Of a stretch of DNA of 64,000 nt, positions 25,656-37,628 are shown one piece after another; within the stretch, counting starts at the first letter, position 1; every line of letters begins with the position of its first letter. The position numbers and the translations under genes are program-made. The DNA is taken from positions 80,455 through 144,454 of the forward strand of contig JASANE010028581.1 of the NCBI GenBank assembly GCA_030248225.1, read 5' to 3'. The notes beneath the pieces were generated by a model. It was given only the letters and a program-made list of their open reading frames with translations, ran no database searches and had not been told where the DNA came from. This DNA comes from Trileptium ribeirensis (taxonomy: Eukaryota > Nematoda > Enoplea > Enoplida > Thoracostomopsidae).

Positions 25656-27603
25656 CCAGCAAGACGAGCGGCGTTGCCAAATTGAGATAGCTTAGCATAT
25701 TTTTACCAAAACGGTCCAATTCGTGCTAACTAAATCACACGTACTCTGGGTTCGCATTTAAGCGCGCCGCCAATGGAGGGAGAGTTAGACGAACAGACCG
25801 GGCCGCTTTGCGCCTAGAGGGTCCTATTCTCAGGATGAGCAGCCCCCTTACCCCACCGATGAACTAAACTATAGCACCAGGAGATCATACACTACACTTT
25901 CAAAAAACACTATGGCACTCGACCATATTGCTATAGCTATAAACATATACGTAGTGTTAAACAATAGTGCGATATTTTTTGCCAGCAAGACGAGCGTTGC
26001 CAAATTGAGATAGCTTAGCATATTTTTACCAAAATGGTCCAATTCGTGCTAACTAAATCATCACACGTACTCTGGGTTCGCATTTAAGCGCGCCGCCAAT
26101 GGAGGGAGAGTTAGACGAACAGACCGGGCCGCTTTGCGCCTAGAGGGTCCTATTCTCAGGATGAGCAGCCCCCTTACCCCACCGATGAACTAAACTATAG
26201 CACCAGGAGATCATACACTACACTTTCAAAAAACACTATGGCACTCGACCATATTGCTATAGCTATAAACATATACGTAGTGTTAAACAATAGTGCGATA
26301 TTTTTTGCCAGCAAGACGAGCGTTGCCAAATTGAGATAGCTTAGCATATTTTTACCAAAACGGTCCAATTCGTGCTAACTAAATCACACGTACTCTGGGT
26401 TCGCATTTAAGCGCGCCGCCAATGGAGGGAGAGTTAGACGAACAGACCGGGCCGCTTTGCGCCTAGAGGGTCCTATTCTCAGGATGAGCAGCCCCCTTAC
26501 CCCACCGATGAACTAAACTATAGCACCAGGAGATCATACACTACACTTTCAAAAAACACTATGGCACTCGACCATATTGCTATAGCTATAAACATATACG
26601 TAGTGTTAAACAATAGTGCGATATTTTTTGCCAGCAAGACGAGCGTTGCCAAATTGAGATAGCTTAGCATATTTTTACCAAAATGGTCCAATTCGTGCTA
26701 ACTAAATCATCACACGTACTCTGGGTTCGCATTTAAGCGCGCCGCCAATGGAGGGAGAGTTAGACGAACAGACCGGGCCGCTTTGCGCCTAGAGGGTCCT
26801 ATTCTCAGGATGAGCAGCCCCCTTACCCCCACCGATGAACTAAACTATAGCACCAGGAGATCATAGACTACACTTTCAAAAAACACTATGGCACTCGACC
26901 ATATTGCTATAGCTATAAACATATACGTAGTGTTAAACAATAGTGCGATATTTTTTGCCAGCAAGACGAGCGTTGCCAAATTGAGATAGCTTAGCATATT
27001 TTTACCAAAACGGTCCAATTCGTGCTAACTAAATCACACGTACTCTGGGTTCGCATTTAAGCGCGCCGCCAATGGAGGGAGAGTTAGACGAACAGACCGG
27101 GCCGCTTTGCGCCTAGAGGGTCCTATTCTCAGGATGAGCAGCCCCCTTACCCCACCGATGAACTAAACTATAGCACCAGGAGATCATACACTACACTTTC
27201 AAAAAACACTATGGCACTCGACCATATTGCTATAGCTATAAACATATACGTAGTGTTAAACAATAGTGCGATATTTTTTGCCAGCAAGACGAGCGTTGCC
27301 AAATTGAGATAGCTTAGCATATTTTTACCAAAACGGTCCAATTCGTGCTAACTAAATCACACGTACTCTGGGTTCGCATTTAAGCGCGCCGCCAATGGAG
27401 GGAGAGTTAGACGAACAGACCGGGCCGCTTTGCGCCTAGAGGGTCCTATTCTCAGGATGAGCAGCCCCCTTACCCCACCGATGAACTAAACTATAGCACC
27501 AGGAGATCATACACTACACTTTCAAAAAACACTATGGCACTCGACCATATTGCTATAGCTATAAACATATACGTAGTGTTAAACAATAGTGCGATATTTT
27601 TTG
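25656..27603. repeat. Six-copy tandem satellite, about 325-bp unit
   Basis: Units start with CCAGCAAGACGAGCG at 25656, 25982, 26308, 26631, 26958 and 27281, and the last ends at 27603. Unit lengths are therefore 326, 326, 323, 327, 323 and 323 bp. The units are almost identical. Two diagnostic differences (ACGGTCC or ATGGTCC; AAATCACACG or AAATCATCACACG) divide them into types A, B, A, B, A, A. Unit 1 has an extra GCG near its start and unit 4 an extra C plus one substitution. The middle of the unit (GCGCGCCGCCAATGG ... GACCGGGCCGCTTTGCGCC) is GC-richer than the surroundings. No 5S rRNA, snRNA or tRNA signature was recognised. Confidence 0.97.
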
Positions 27604-30600
27604 GCTAAATGGCCTTTCTATACCCAAACATTATTTTTTGTGTTATTAAATGTTCCCAAGGTAAAAACAATGCTCTCAACGTTCCGTAGCCGGCAGCTTA
27701 AAAGATGCCGATACTCCAATACACCGAACATCGGCGGTGCTAGCGCTGCGCAGTTTCGATGCCCTCAGCTTAACGTTAAAAGCGCATATTGCTTGATTGC
27801 AACGAACGGAAAGCAGCCCTATCATGAATAGATATTCTATGCGTTGTAAAGAAGCGACAGTCGTCAGTTCTTGACACTGCCACAGAGAGCATAAATTATA
27901 CGCGTAAGCAATTAGCACTCACGGTTTATTATTAATTCCCGTTTAAATTTTCTAACTTTAGCTGAGTATGATGATGCTTGATCAATTTTTACAAGACCAC
28001 ATAAAATTTGGCACAAGTTGTTTTCATGTCAGCTTAAAACACATATATACATATCTTAAACAGTGACTCTTCAGTGCTCGACTCAAGTTTCAGATTAAGA
28101 TTCTGTCAAATCCGTATTCAATGCTTGAAGCAATGCCATAATCATTTTATGAATATATACTCAATCTTAACACATTTTTGTTTTTATTAAAAATATAATG
28201 CAGGCTTTTAAAGCTATTGGTCAAATACCCGTACACAACAATTCCACGCAAAATTTCAGTTAAGTTTTATTTAAATGTAGCCGCATTATTCAAATTCAAT
28301 CGCCGAAACAAATTGATATAACCTAAATTAAGCAGTCAAGTAAGTTGTTGAAATGATAAAAACTGTTATGTTCATATATGTTCACACCCACGAACTAACA
28401 TGCTCATCGTCATTTATTTTGCATTCAACACGACCAAAGACAGATGCAATAATACCCCTTTTTCATACAAATAAAATAACAATGCAAGTAATTACGTTTG
28501 CTAACCAAAACTAATATTTTTCATCTTACTGAAAATCACATAAATTATAGCCAAGATTAGTAAGCTTAAAATATCGGAAACATCTGAATTTCAGCAAGAC
28601 TTCAATAGACCTATAAATGCTCTCAAGCCTTCCCATAACAAATACTTAAGTTTCTTCGGAAAATAAATATGCTGAAAATTTCACCGATAGTGTTCAGTTA
28701 ATAGTTTTTGCCGTTTTATTAACTCATCAAACAAGTTTTATATACACTTACTTAGCGTTTTACAGTGCAAAAACGTTTCCGCATGTTGGCGGCACGCATA
28801 TCTGTGGAATTCCGCTGTCCTCATAACAGGCGCCTATGGCCTAGCAATAGCTGCTTGGCATAACATTGCAATGCTAAATCCAAAAATAGATATACTGGGT
28901 TATGTAAACTGTAAAGCTCTTCACAAAATTTTGTGCATTTCAGTGGCGGGGTGGGGACTCCCACTGCGTCCATGTGTCGTTTTCGGTACACACTGATATG
29001 GATACTCGTCACTCGTTCCCTGTATATACCGTTTCAGCTACTAATTGCACTAAATCATTACATTAAAGTCCGTATTTAAATACGTACTTATGGTATGGTT
29101 AAAATACTGTATATAACTATTTGAATTTGACTATACACATAATTTAATATTATCTGCAAATTAATGCATTGTTAACATTACAATTAAATATACACTTCAT
29201 TTTGCAACCACGATACTACATTCCGTTGCATTATATCACCCCGGATCGAATTATATTGACCATCTGTTTACCGAAATACCGTCATTATTATTAATTATTA
29301 CAGAATAAATTTGACCCGACGAACCACCAATCGATCGATGGACGAACATTGACTGACAACAACAATGACAGCGGTACCATGACGTACCACCTAGTACCAC
29401 TGTCGCTTTGGTAGATTCTTCGACCTAATAAATGTATACGTTCGTTCGTACATTGGAGCCATAAGAAATCATTCCGGTATTTATATCTAAATTTAAAATC
29501 ACATCATCACCGTCGTCACACACCATTTTCGCTGTAGTCGTAATATATTCTTTGTCGAGCGGGAATCTCGAAATGCTGACATTATTAATCGGCAAATTTT
29601 ATGATCCGTACATTTATCGTATACATAACTATATATATTACAAAACCGAAACCCATAACGTAATAAATCGAAGCATGATCTCTTCAATCGATCGATTTTG
29701 GAAATTATTTAAAATTTACATCAAAATATCAATATCAGATTTTAGTGGCAGCTTGGCTCCTAATTCTGTTTTAGCTTTGTTATGTCATCCTACTATTCTG
29801 TGATACACTACACTATCCACTCATTTACTACATTCACTGACAAAATAAAGATGTTGGTATTCATGCCAAGCCAACCGATCGTTCTGCATTTTTAAAGAGG
29901 CTAAGAAACGTCAAAAATTCTTCAGAGATATCCTGATGTAATGTGATCAAAGTCTACTTTTTTATCAGGCAGAGCCGCGCAGAACGCCGCGCAAAAGTGC
30001 GGGGGAAGGGACGCCGCAACCGGAAAATTGGAGAGCTTTTTCTCGAAAAGTGAGGGAGCCGTGGACAGTCACTCCCCCGCCCGCGTCGGGCTGTAACCGT
30101 GTTATCACATGGACTACACTTAATTCAAACAAGCTGTGATATTCCATTCATTTAATCGTAAATACACCTATCTTGTGACTTTACGACAAACACAGTGCCT
30201 GTCTGCGTTGCTGAGGAACTGCTTAAGCTTAGTTTATATAAATTTACAAGAATTCCATTATATATATGCTAGAAGACGCACGCTGGTTCCCCTTGACTGA
30301 ACATATAAAACTTTACCCTCCCCCGAGCATAAGCTCTACGTACAGCCTGGGGTTACAACAGGTCAAAAAATTTAGGTGTCTTCACCCAATATTGGGTACT
30401 AATATTTGACCATAAGATACTCATGCAATTTTCCCCCCACTGTTATTGTGGAACCGTGACATGTTTCAACTTAGCACGAAATCCGTTTGTGAAGTTATAC
30501 ATAATAGTTGCAAAAAAACCAATCACTTGTCAGATGAAACATAACGGGCTAATCACCATCCCAATGTCGCATACCTGATCTTGATCTCCTAAGCTCGTCC

Positions 30601-31015
30601 ACGTAAATACAAGTCCACCAACAGCATCCACTGCTAGTAAAATACTATCTGATAATAGATTTTACTCAATAACGGCTTAATACAGCTTCCAATACACGAT
30701 CCATGTAAGCTGCGAGTTTATACCGCTAGATTGGGACCACGAATGAGCGCCAGTGGCTGAGAAAGACGCCCGGAGACAGGTGCTATACCGTCTGGCTGGA
30801 AACGCCCAAATTTTTCAATATGATGAAACGCAGTATATATATGAAATTTTGTTAATTTGCACGCTTTTCACACCATGCGTGGAAGTTTTTCTACAAAGTG
30901 TGTCACTGGAACAGGGCTGTAAACGGGTCAATGTTTAGAGACCTGTGACCCATTTGACCCGTTGGTACAGGGACAAGTCTTAATTTTACTAGTGTTTGTG
31001 TGCTATTTAGTATGT
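27604..31015. other. Anonymous AT-rich DNA, no supported gene
   Basis: Nothing was recognised. A GC-rich patch at about 29970-30110 contrasts with the background and may be a remnant of an element. The frame at 28821-29012 (minus strand) contains VPTPPLKC but matches no family I know. Confidence 0.55.
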
Positions 31016-31550
31016 GTTGTATGAAAATGATTCGACATTAAAGACCACCCACAACCCTGTAATGACATGATACGGCAACAACAGGTCTCCGTCACCATTG
31101 TATTCAGCGCGCTTATGCATGTTTGTTTGACACTTCCAACCCAACAATATACCACAAAAACAAAACAGGAGCTCTATGAGAGTAGGTCGGAACACCCTAA
31201 ATACCCTTTATCCACCCGGAAGAATACAATGCAGCAGCAATACCTCTCGGATAGCAATACCATCGTATTCAAGGTGCTTGAAAGCCTATATAAGAATGGT
31301 TGGACACTCCCATCCCGCAATAACATAACACAAAAGTAAAAAAGGGCTTCTATATTAACAGGTCGGCAGATCCTACAACACCCTATATCATCCTGGAACG
31401 ACATTATACAACCACCATAGGTCTCCGACGGCAATACTGTTGTACTAACCGTGCCCGAAAACCTAAATAATCATGTCGTGACGCTCGTACCCTGCGATAA
31501 CATGTCACAAACCAAAAAAATGGCGTTACTTAAAAGGCCCAGGGAGACGC
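31016..31550. repeat. Degenerate tandem repeat, about 160-177-bp unit
   Basis: Three diverged units can be aligned through the string AGGTCTCCG (31083), CCTCTCGG (31242) and AGGTCTCCG (31419). Each is followed by GCAATAC-T/CATTGTATTC-like sequence, a GACACTC/GACGCTC-CC segment, CAATA/GATAACAT-CACAAA and CAACACCCTATAT-like sequence. Spacing is 159 and 177 bp. Divergence is high, so this is an old array, unrelated to the 25.7-kb satellite. Open frames crossing it are not supported as genes. Confidence 0.75.
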
Positions 31551-33512
31551 CTGACAATAAAAGTGATGTACAGCAGTTGTAGCTCTCTATGAGTTGATTT
31601 CGGAATGTGGTCTCCTAACTAAAGTTGGGGGCGGGGTGGGTGGCTCAGAACAAGTCAGAAAACACAGCACAAAATATGTGGGGCAGAACGAAAGTTGAGC
31701 AAACGGTACAAATGTGGGAAAATTGTTTCTCCTTCCAAAACATGGAACAAATAACGGAAAAAATGGAGCGTATCATATCACAACATATATTATGTAGTGT
31801 GGTATGAGTGTCAATCACACTTTACTTCCAGGGTTCATCATGAAGTCTTTGTACAACGCAATGTTTTCAACTCGTCAATACATGCATTTTTTAAATGCCC
31901 ATGTCCGTTGAAATGTAGGCGCATGAAACGTTAACGTATTTCTGTAAATATTTATCGGTCAGACCGTTTGATCCGCGACTCGCAGTGACGCGTCGCAAAG
32001 TCTACTGCAGTTGACCCGTTTCAAGCGCTGCCCTGCAATCGAAGTAGCAAAGCAAAAAGGGTCGAGTTGATCCTCCTGCCATCATCGGCTGCGACTCCGC
32101 TCAGTGCGATGCTTTTTTCAAGACCGCCTGTCCTGTAGTCGATTACCGGATAAATTTTTGGCTTGTGACATGTCCTTTGTTTATATATTTAGTCGTTATT
32201 ATATATTTTCATTTGTAAATATCATTTCTAACTACGATATGCCGAAACAAACTTTTAAACACATTTTATCCTATTACCATCGGGATAGCCACAAATATAT
32301 AATTCGGCTAGAAATAAAAAGTCCGAATGCGCTCCCAACAATACCTATCTATGATATATATGTAAGCTTCGCGAGGCGCCATGACACCATTTTGCTACCC
32401 TAGACTATTTATAATAATAATAATAAATAAAATGCACATAAGAAGATCAAGTTTTGTTCATCGGTCAATTTTCCCTGCTACAAAAAACAGAACAGTGCAA
32501 CACGCTCCCCCTCCCTCTCTCTCTCTAGCGGCTGGTCTCTAAACGTCGTTTTAGCTGTTGGCGTAAAACGTGAATTGTGTTCTTGATTGAAAGGCGTTAT
32601 TAGTTATTGATATCGGCCTACTATTGTACCGGATACGGTCGGTTCGTCGGTGCATATAAATCGTCAGCACACAAACTGTAATACACAATTGGCCCAGGCA
32701 ACATTTACGCATTCTTATTATTTTATATTCTTCGTAGGCATTTATTCCTTCTAGTTTCGGGCATGCCGCCCGCCCGCCCGACCATTGAATTGCACTGCCG
32801 CTCGCTCGCTGGCTGTTTGTTACGATGCCGTGTGCGTGCTTGTAATTTAATATTAGCTCAATATCGCCCACAGAGATAAGATATCCATCCATCCATCGAT
32901 TGGAAGGGCTCGGGTGTCGGCGTGGCTTAAAATGACGAAAAGCGCCGAAAGCGCAGCGCAGGCCGAAAACTGAGATATTTATTATTATAAGAAGCAAGCA
33001 GTGGAGACAATAAAGAGAGCGAGAACAACAAGAATGAAGAATGAAAACTACCCGCCGTGTGAAATAGATACAAAATATCGTCCGTCTCCAATCTCTGTCG
33101 CTCCCTCTATTAGTGGTACGCGATGCGGTGTGGAGTGTTTGTTTGTCCCGGAGAGTGCAATACCACTACTAACAACAACAACAATAATGATACATTTTAT
33201 TTATTTGTTTATTCTTAACGAAATAACGCTTTCCGAGTTGCACAACGTACCAGGCCAAACCGCTCATATCTTATTGCTGAAATGCGGCTACTAAATATTA
33301 ATCTCTTTTCGCCATATCTATCTATCCTATCAGCTACAATATCTACTATCTTGTCTCGATTTGAGCTACTGCTGCCATCGCCGATCGATTGAATTTGATA
33401 GTCGTGTTATTTGATGATTTTGACGGATCAATATCATCCAATTTCACCGTAATCAGCGAATATTAATATTATCATCAAAACAGCAACAATAATACGAGTA
33501 GTGTACGTCAAG
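31551..33512. other. Anonymous DNA, no supported gene
   Basis: The 148-codon minus-strand frame at 32551-32997 has no recognised domain and spans low-complexity sequence (GCCCGCCCGCCC, CCATCCATCCAT, CGCTCGCTCGCT). A (AAT)n tract occurs near 32410-32431 and a CT-rich tract at 32508-32526. Nothing else was recognised. Confidence 0.55.
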
Positions 33513-33843
33513 CAGGAGCGTAACCAAGATTTCGAGAAAAGGGGTTCTTGTCCCACTGACGTCGGCGCAAACGGGTGGTCCAAGGTGGGGCCAACAAAAT
33601 CTTTCATTTCATACGTTCACAGTTATCTAGTAACGAAAATGATCTATAACTACTCCGTCGTCGACAAACAGTTTTAGAAAAATTCATCTTTTTACATAAT
33701 ATGTTTTGTGTATTTTGGTCAAAGGTCTTTAATTTCAGATTACGTTTCTGACGTACGTAATTCTTTCTTTCTTTCGAGGACATGAGAGAGGTGAAATAAT
33801 TTTCCGACAGCAAAAAGGAGTCTAGACCTCCTGTACCTCCCTG
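33513..33843 (+). mobile_element. hAT-like MITE, CAGGG(A/G)CGTAG family
   Basis: This 331-bp sequence starts CAGGAGCGTAACCAAGATTTCG and ends GTACCTCCCTG. It shares with 22219-22558 the order TCCCACTGAC, GGTGG-CCAAGGTGG, TTCACAGTTAT, CTACTAAGTCG / CTACTCCGTCG, TAGGTGTATTTTGTGT / ATGTTTTGTGTATTTT and GTAATTCTT-CTTTC. The flanking octamers ACGTCAAG and ACGCGCTT share little, so the target duplication is either decayed or was lost. It abuts the LINE 3' end that follows. Confidence 0.7.
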
Positions 33844-34302
33844 ACGCGCTTGAGGTGCAGATCTATAAAGAAGGACATTTGTGCATGGAGTCCATATCTG
33901 GAAAGAGACATTGTATTGCTCGAATCGGTGCAACGCAGGGCGACAAAGCTAGTTCCTGAAATTAGTGATTTTGACTATGAAAATAGACTACAGTGGTTAG
34001 GCATCGACTCTCTACGTCTCCGCCGTGTTCGTGCTGATCTTATTCTACTACATAAGATGATACATGGACTTGTGGACTTTGAATGGAACAACCTTGTGGA
34101 ACTAGCTCCTTCAAATGGCCTTCGTCGTCATTATCTCCATTTACGTGTTAACCGAGTCGCTAGACACAACTATCGAAAATTTCAATTTGCGGTGCGTGTA
34201 GTCGGCATGTGGAACGATCTACCCGAACTTGTTGTTTCGGCACCGACAACAGATATTTTTAAATCAAGACTCCACGACTCCGGTTTTCTAGCACGTTGTT
34301 GA
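33844..34302 (+). mobile_element. LINE ORF2 C-terminus, second family
   Basis: An intact frame of about 145 codons reads AWSPYLERDIVLLESVQRRA, TKLVPEI, LRLRRVRADLILLHKMIHG and, near the end, VGMWNDLPELVV. This is the standard C-terminal region of CR1/L2/Rex-type retrotransposon proteins, ending at TGA 34300-34302. Its residues differ clearly from the LINEs at 17, 24, 61 and 62 kb (VQRRATKLVPEI in place of VQRYFTRRL), so it is a separate family. The RT core is missing, and the MITE at 33513 may interrupt the 5' side. Confidence 0.85.
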
Positions 34303-35518
34303 CACCGTGGTTTGGCTGTTCTCCGTGTTCTTTCAGTTGTGTTCAAATCGAAACTGCCGCTAGAACTGAAGCGGCATTATTTCTGGCCCCAATCGACAAG
34401 CTGTCAAATATACAAAGAAGTGATATACGTACATGGACGGGGGCCGGACCGGTGAGCATTACCGGTGAGCAAGGACTACAACAATGCATAATGAAGTTAT
34501 AAATGAAGGTGTAAACAATACGTATATAGCAAGAGAACAGTAAATCAGAATTTCGCAAACGGTGACCAGATTATTCATATGTTGTGCCTCCAAACAATGT
34601 CAGTAAACGAAAACTATATATAGCAAAAACAAATCAAGGACGCAGCACTCAGCAGTGAGGTGTAGCGCAAAATTGCCGGGCCGCCGTATCAAAGAGTGGT
34701 GGTGCCCTCTTGCTGCGCGCCGTTAAACAAGTACAACGGAACAATGCGCATAAATGTTAATATCTGTGACAACACCGCAAACCATGTATATATATATTTG
34801 AAACTTGAAGATTATATACGTACTTCAAATGGGTATTATTTTGTGCTGTTAACTCAATACAACTATGCAACAACAATGAGCAATGTAAGACTTGAGCGTC
34901 CCCAATTGTTTCGCTCAGTCTGATTTTGACCACAGCAATACATACCTACGTTACGTACACACTCGTGTGCCAACGCAGATTATTTGGGCTCATTTAGCAA
35001 AACTTGCGCCCCCTTTCAACGTTGCAGAATTTTTCCCAAAATCAACATCTCCTAATCGTTCAGCAAAAAGCAAAAATCAGTTAATCGACGACGCAGAGGT
35101 TAATATTTCTTCTGTCGTGATTAGAGATACGTAAATTCGGGATTTAGGCCCTCCGCCCACACAGCTATCAAAATCACAATTATACTAGATCAGCTTCATC
35201 GACTTTAACCGCTCGTGTCAATACTGCGCACAATATGTAGTTAACAACCCTGTAACGCCCATGGCATTGAATTAGATAATCGTATATATGCATGTGCTAT
35301 GCACTTTTTGCGAGATTTCATAAGGAATCGAGCAACAGCTGTTAGATAGGTTTGCGTCCACCGCTTCTTCTACTGCTGCAATAGGACATCGACTTTGCGA
35401 TGGTCAAACAACTCCACAATATACAAATACGAATTCGAGCGTTAAAGAGTCAATGTTTAGTTGTTGGCAATGATACAATACGGCAATAAAATAACAAAAT
35501 GGCCCAATTTATATATTT
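34303..35518. other. Anonymous DNA, no supported gene
   Basis: The first part is probably LINE 3' UTR. Beyond that nothing was recognised; the small frames at 34696-35134 have no domain. Confidence 0.5.
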
Positions 35519-36683
35519 CAGGGAGTAACCGGAATTCCGGTTCCGGCGAAAATCGTGTTCCGGTTGCGGTTCCGGCAAAGGGCAAAAACCATACCGGAAC
35601 CGGAACTCCGGTTTAAAAATTTTCTTTGAAATTTTCCAAGTTTTTTGCTTCATCCTGTAATCCAAACATATGTAATATATATTATACAATGATTAAGCTC
35701 CAATAATGCCAAGCAAAAGAAAAGATTAACTAACCAATTTACCGTGTGAAACGTAAAAGTAGGGCACATAATTTTAGCATGATTTTTTCATAATAAGCTG
35801 CAGGAGTTTGTTAAACCAAAGCCAGATTGATGCTTGTAGCAGCTATTTTACACATCCAGAAGTCTGTGGGATGCGTTCGAATTAAACCGGTCCAACTCGG
35901 TAACAGAGTATGGCTTACGCAGAAGTACTTAGGGTATGCTTGGCTAACATAAATTGCGTCAAGCACCCGCCAGTGCGCTTGTAAACTTGGTAAATCAGTC
36001 TAAATTGAAGTAAACTAACGTTATCTGCAACGCAGCCAGGAACTGCTTTCTTGGCAATGAACTGTGCGAGCAGCATCACAGTGTGTCTCATTTATAGCAG
36101 TCTGATTAGAAAGTTATCATCATTATGATCTAACTGACGGGCACTGTTTGTCCAACGCAGGCCTAAACAGTGTCTCTGACCACTGATCAGAAAATTACCT
36201 TCTATCTATTATTTCCTCTTAGAATCATATAAACCAATAATTTTAAGTTTCCTGCAGAAGAACATGTAACAAATGTATGTGTATTTAATGGAGGCGACTG
36301 GAGACAGAGCGAAAGTGCGTATTCTATGCTCCAAGCTTTGTAAGCCCATTCGATTTGACGCAGTATACGTAATTGTGTATAGTGGAAGATATTTTTTGCT
36401 CTGAATGTCCAAAAACCGACATATTTGATCGATAAATAAACATTATTAGCTTCCTCAGTCTCTTTAAAGTTTCAAAAAGACAATAATACCATCGCAATAC
36501 ATTAAGTTTAATGTAAAAGTTATTTTTAATGCATTTTAAATCCACTATACCTTCATTTCTTCCATCATCTGTTTTACTATATGTAAATTTCGAAGACCAG
36601 GTTCCGGTTCCGGTTCCGGTTTAAACGGACGGTTCCGGTTGCTGGTTCCGGTTCCGGTAAATTTCGGTTCCGGTTATTCCCTG
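35519..36683 (-). mobile_element. hAT-like non-autonomous element, copy B
   Basis: The 1165-bp copy is in reverse orientation relative to A and D. It runs from CAGGGAGTAACCGG to CCGGTTATTCCCTG and is bounded by perfect ATATATTT octamers at 35511-35518 and 36684-36691, a clear 8-bp target duplication. The interior is collinear with copies A, C and D. The end at the higher coordinates contains GGTTCC hexamer repeats and is duplicated in tandem with its flank. Confidence 0.93.
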
Positions 36684-36981
36684 ATATATTTATATTATAA
36701 CGTCGGAGTCTCGCTAATCGATATTCTATTTAGTGCACTAACGTGGTACATATTGTTGCCAATTTTATGTAATTAAAAGAAACACAGTTCTTGCGAAAAA
36801 AAGAACTTCCGGTTCCGGTTGCTGGTTCCGGTTCCGGTAAATTTCGGTTCCGGTTATTCCCTGATATATTTATATTATAACGTCGGAGTCTCGCTAATCG
36901 ATATTCTATTTAGTGCACTAACGTGGTACATATTGTTGCCAATTTTATGTAATTAAAAGAAACACAGTTCTTGCGAAAAAA
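36631..36981. repeat. Tandem duplication of hAT copy B terminus plus flank
   Basis: A 171-bp stretch starting GGTTCCGGTTGCTGG at 36631 is repeated from 36811, a period of 180 bp. Each repeat holds the last 53 bp of the element, the ATATATTT octamer and about 110 bp of host flank ending GCGAAAAAA. Ten extra bases (AAGAACTTCC) lie at the junction. The extra end at 36811-36863 is therefore not a separate insertion. Confidence 0.95.
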
Positions 36982-37061
36982 GTAATCCGGCAGCTACCTA
37001 TATATTTGTGCTCTTCCATATATACTCATGGCTGCAGAAACAGATTTCACAAAAATATCAT

Positions 37062-37200
37062 CAGGGGTCTCGCCAGCTCTACAAAAGTGGAAGCGGGCCG
37101 GTTCTTGAAATACGTATTCATTTTGTTATAACCCTATCAATCCATTTTTTCGGTAAACGTGGGAGAGGTTGCTCCCGCTAACCCTGTTGCGACGCCCTTG
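37062..37200. mobile_element. Small hAT-like MITE, 139 bp
   Basis: It starts CAGGGGTCTCGCCA and ends GTTGCGACGCCCTTG, whose reverse complement starts CAAGGGCGTCGCAA, so the ends are imperfect inverted repeats. Flanks AATATCAT (37054-37061) and AATATAGT (37201-37208) match at 6 of 8 positions, consistent with a hAT-type target duplication. No other copy was noticed. Confidence 0.6.
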
Positions 37201-37628
37201 AATATAGTACTTTATATATGAGTAACAAGTGAGGTAAAACATAATAATCAAAATAATTTTGATTTCTTCTACTCGGTGAAATCATTGCGACAAATTAGTC
37301 GTATTGGTTCCTAAATGGGTTTTTGAGCTTCCGCGACGCAATATATTAATGTTTTTGATAATTTTTGGGTGTGTATTTTATTGCAATTTATAAATGCCTA
37401 AACAGTCAAATTTTGTTACATGGGTTTAGCGACATTTTTAGATAACTATGCTTCTCAGGAAGGAGGGCGCTGGTTGAATAAAACAATATTTACAGCCCCG
37501 ATTAAAAAGCTAACATACACACTCATCAGTAAAAGATCAACTTTTGCTAATACGTATATATGCATAATGTAAGTAAAAATAAACACAAAGCCGCTGGATT
37601 AGCTTTAAAAACGTTTCAACCAACATAC
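37201..37628. other. Intronic or downstream DNA of the Eph gene
   Basis: A GTATGT donor (minus strand, 37628-37623) marks the start of the intron after the cysteine-rich exon. No further exon was recognised here. Confidence 0.6.

Noticed and set aside
25656..27603. Satellite unit as a 5S rRNA, snRNA or spliced-leader gene cluster
   Set aside because: Unit length and tandem layout would fit, and GGTAAG occurs on the minus strand. However, I saw no 5S internal control region, no recognisable snRNA core and no Sm-site-plus-leader arrangement that I could defend.
25656..27603. CRISPR array
   Set aside because: Units are about 325 bp and fully repeated with no unique spacers, and the context is a eukaryotic nuclear genome.
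32551..32997. 148-codon minus-strand frame
   Set aside because: It runs through simple repeats (CCCGCCCG, CCATCCAT, CGCTCGCT) and has no recognisable domain.
36811..36863. A fifth, independent hAT insertion next to copy B
   Set aside because: Its outer flank is identical to that of copy B for more than 100 bp, so it is part of a tandem duplication and not a separate insertion.
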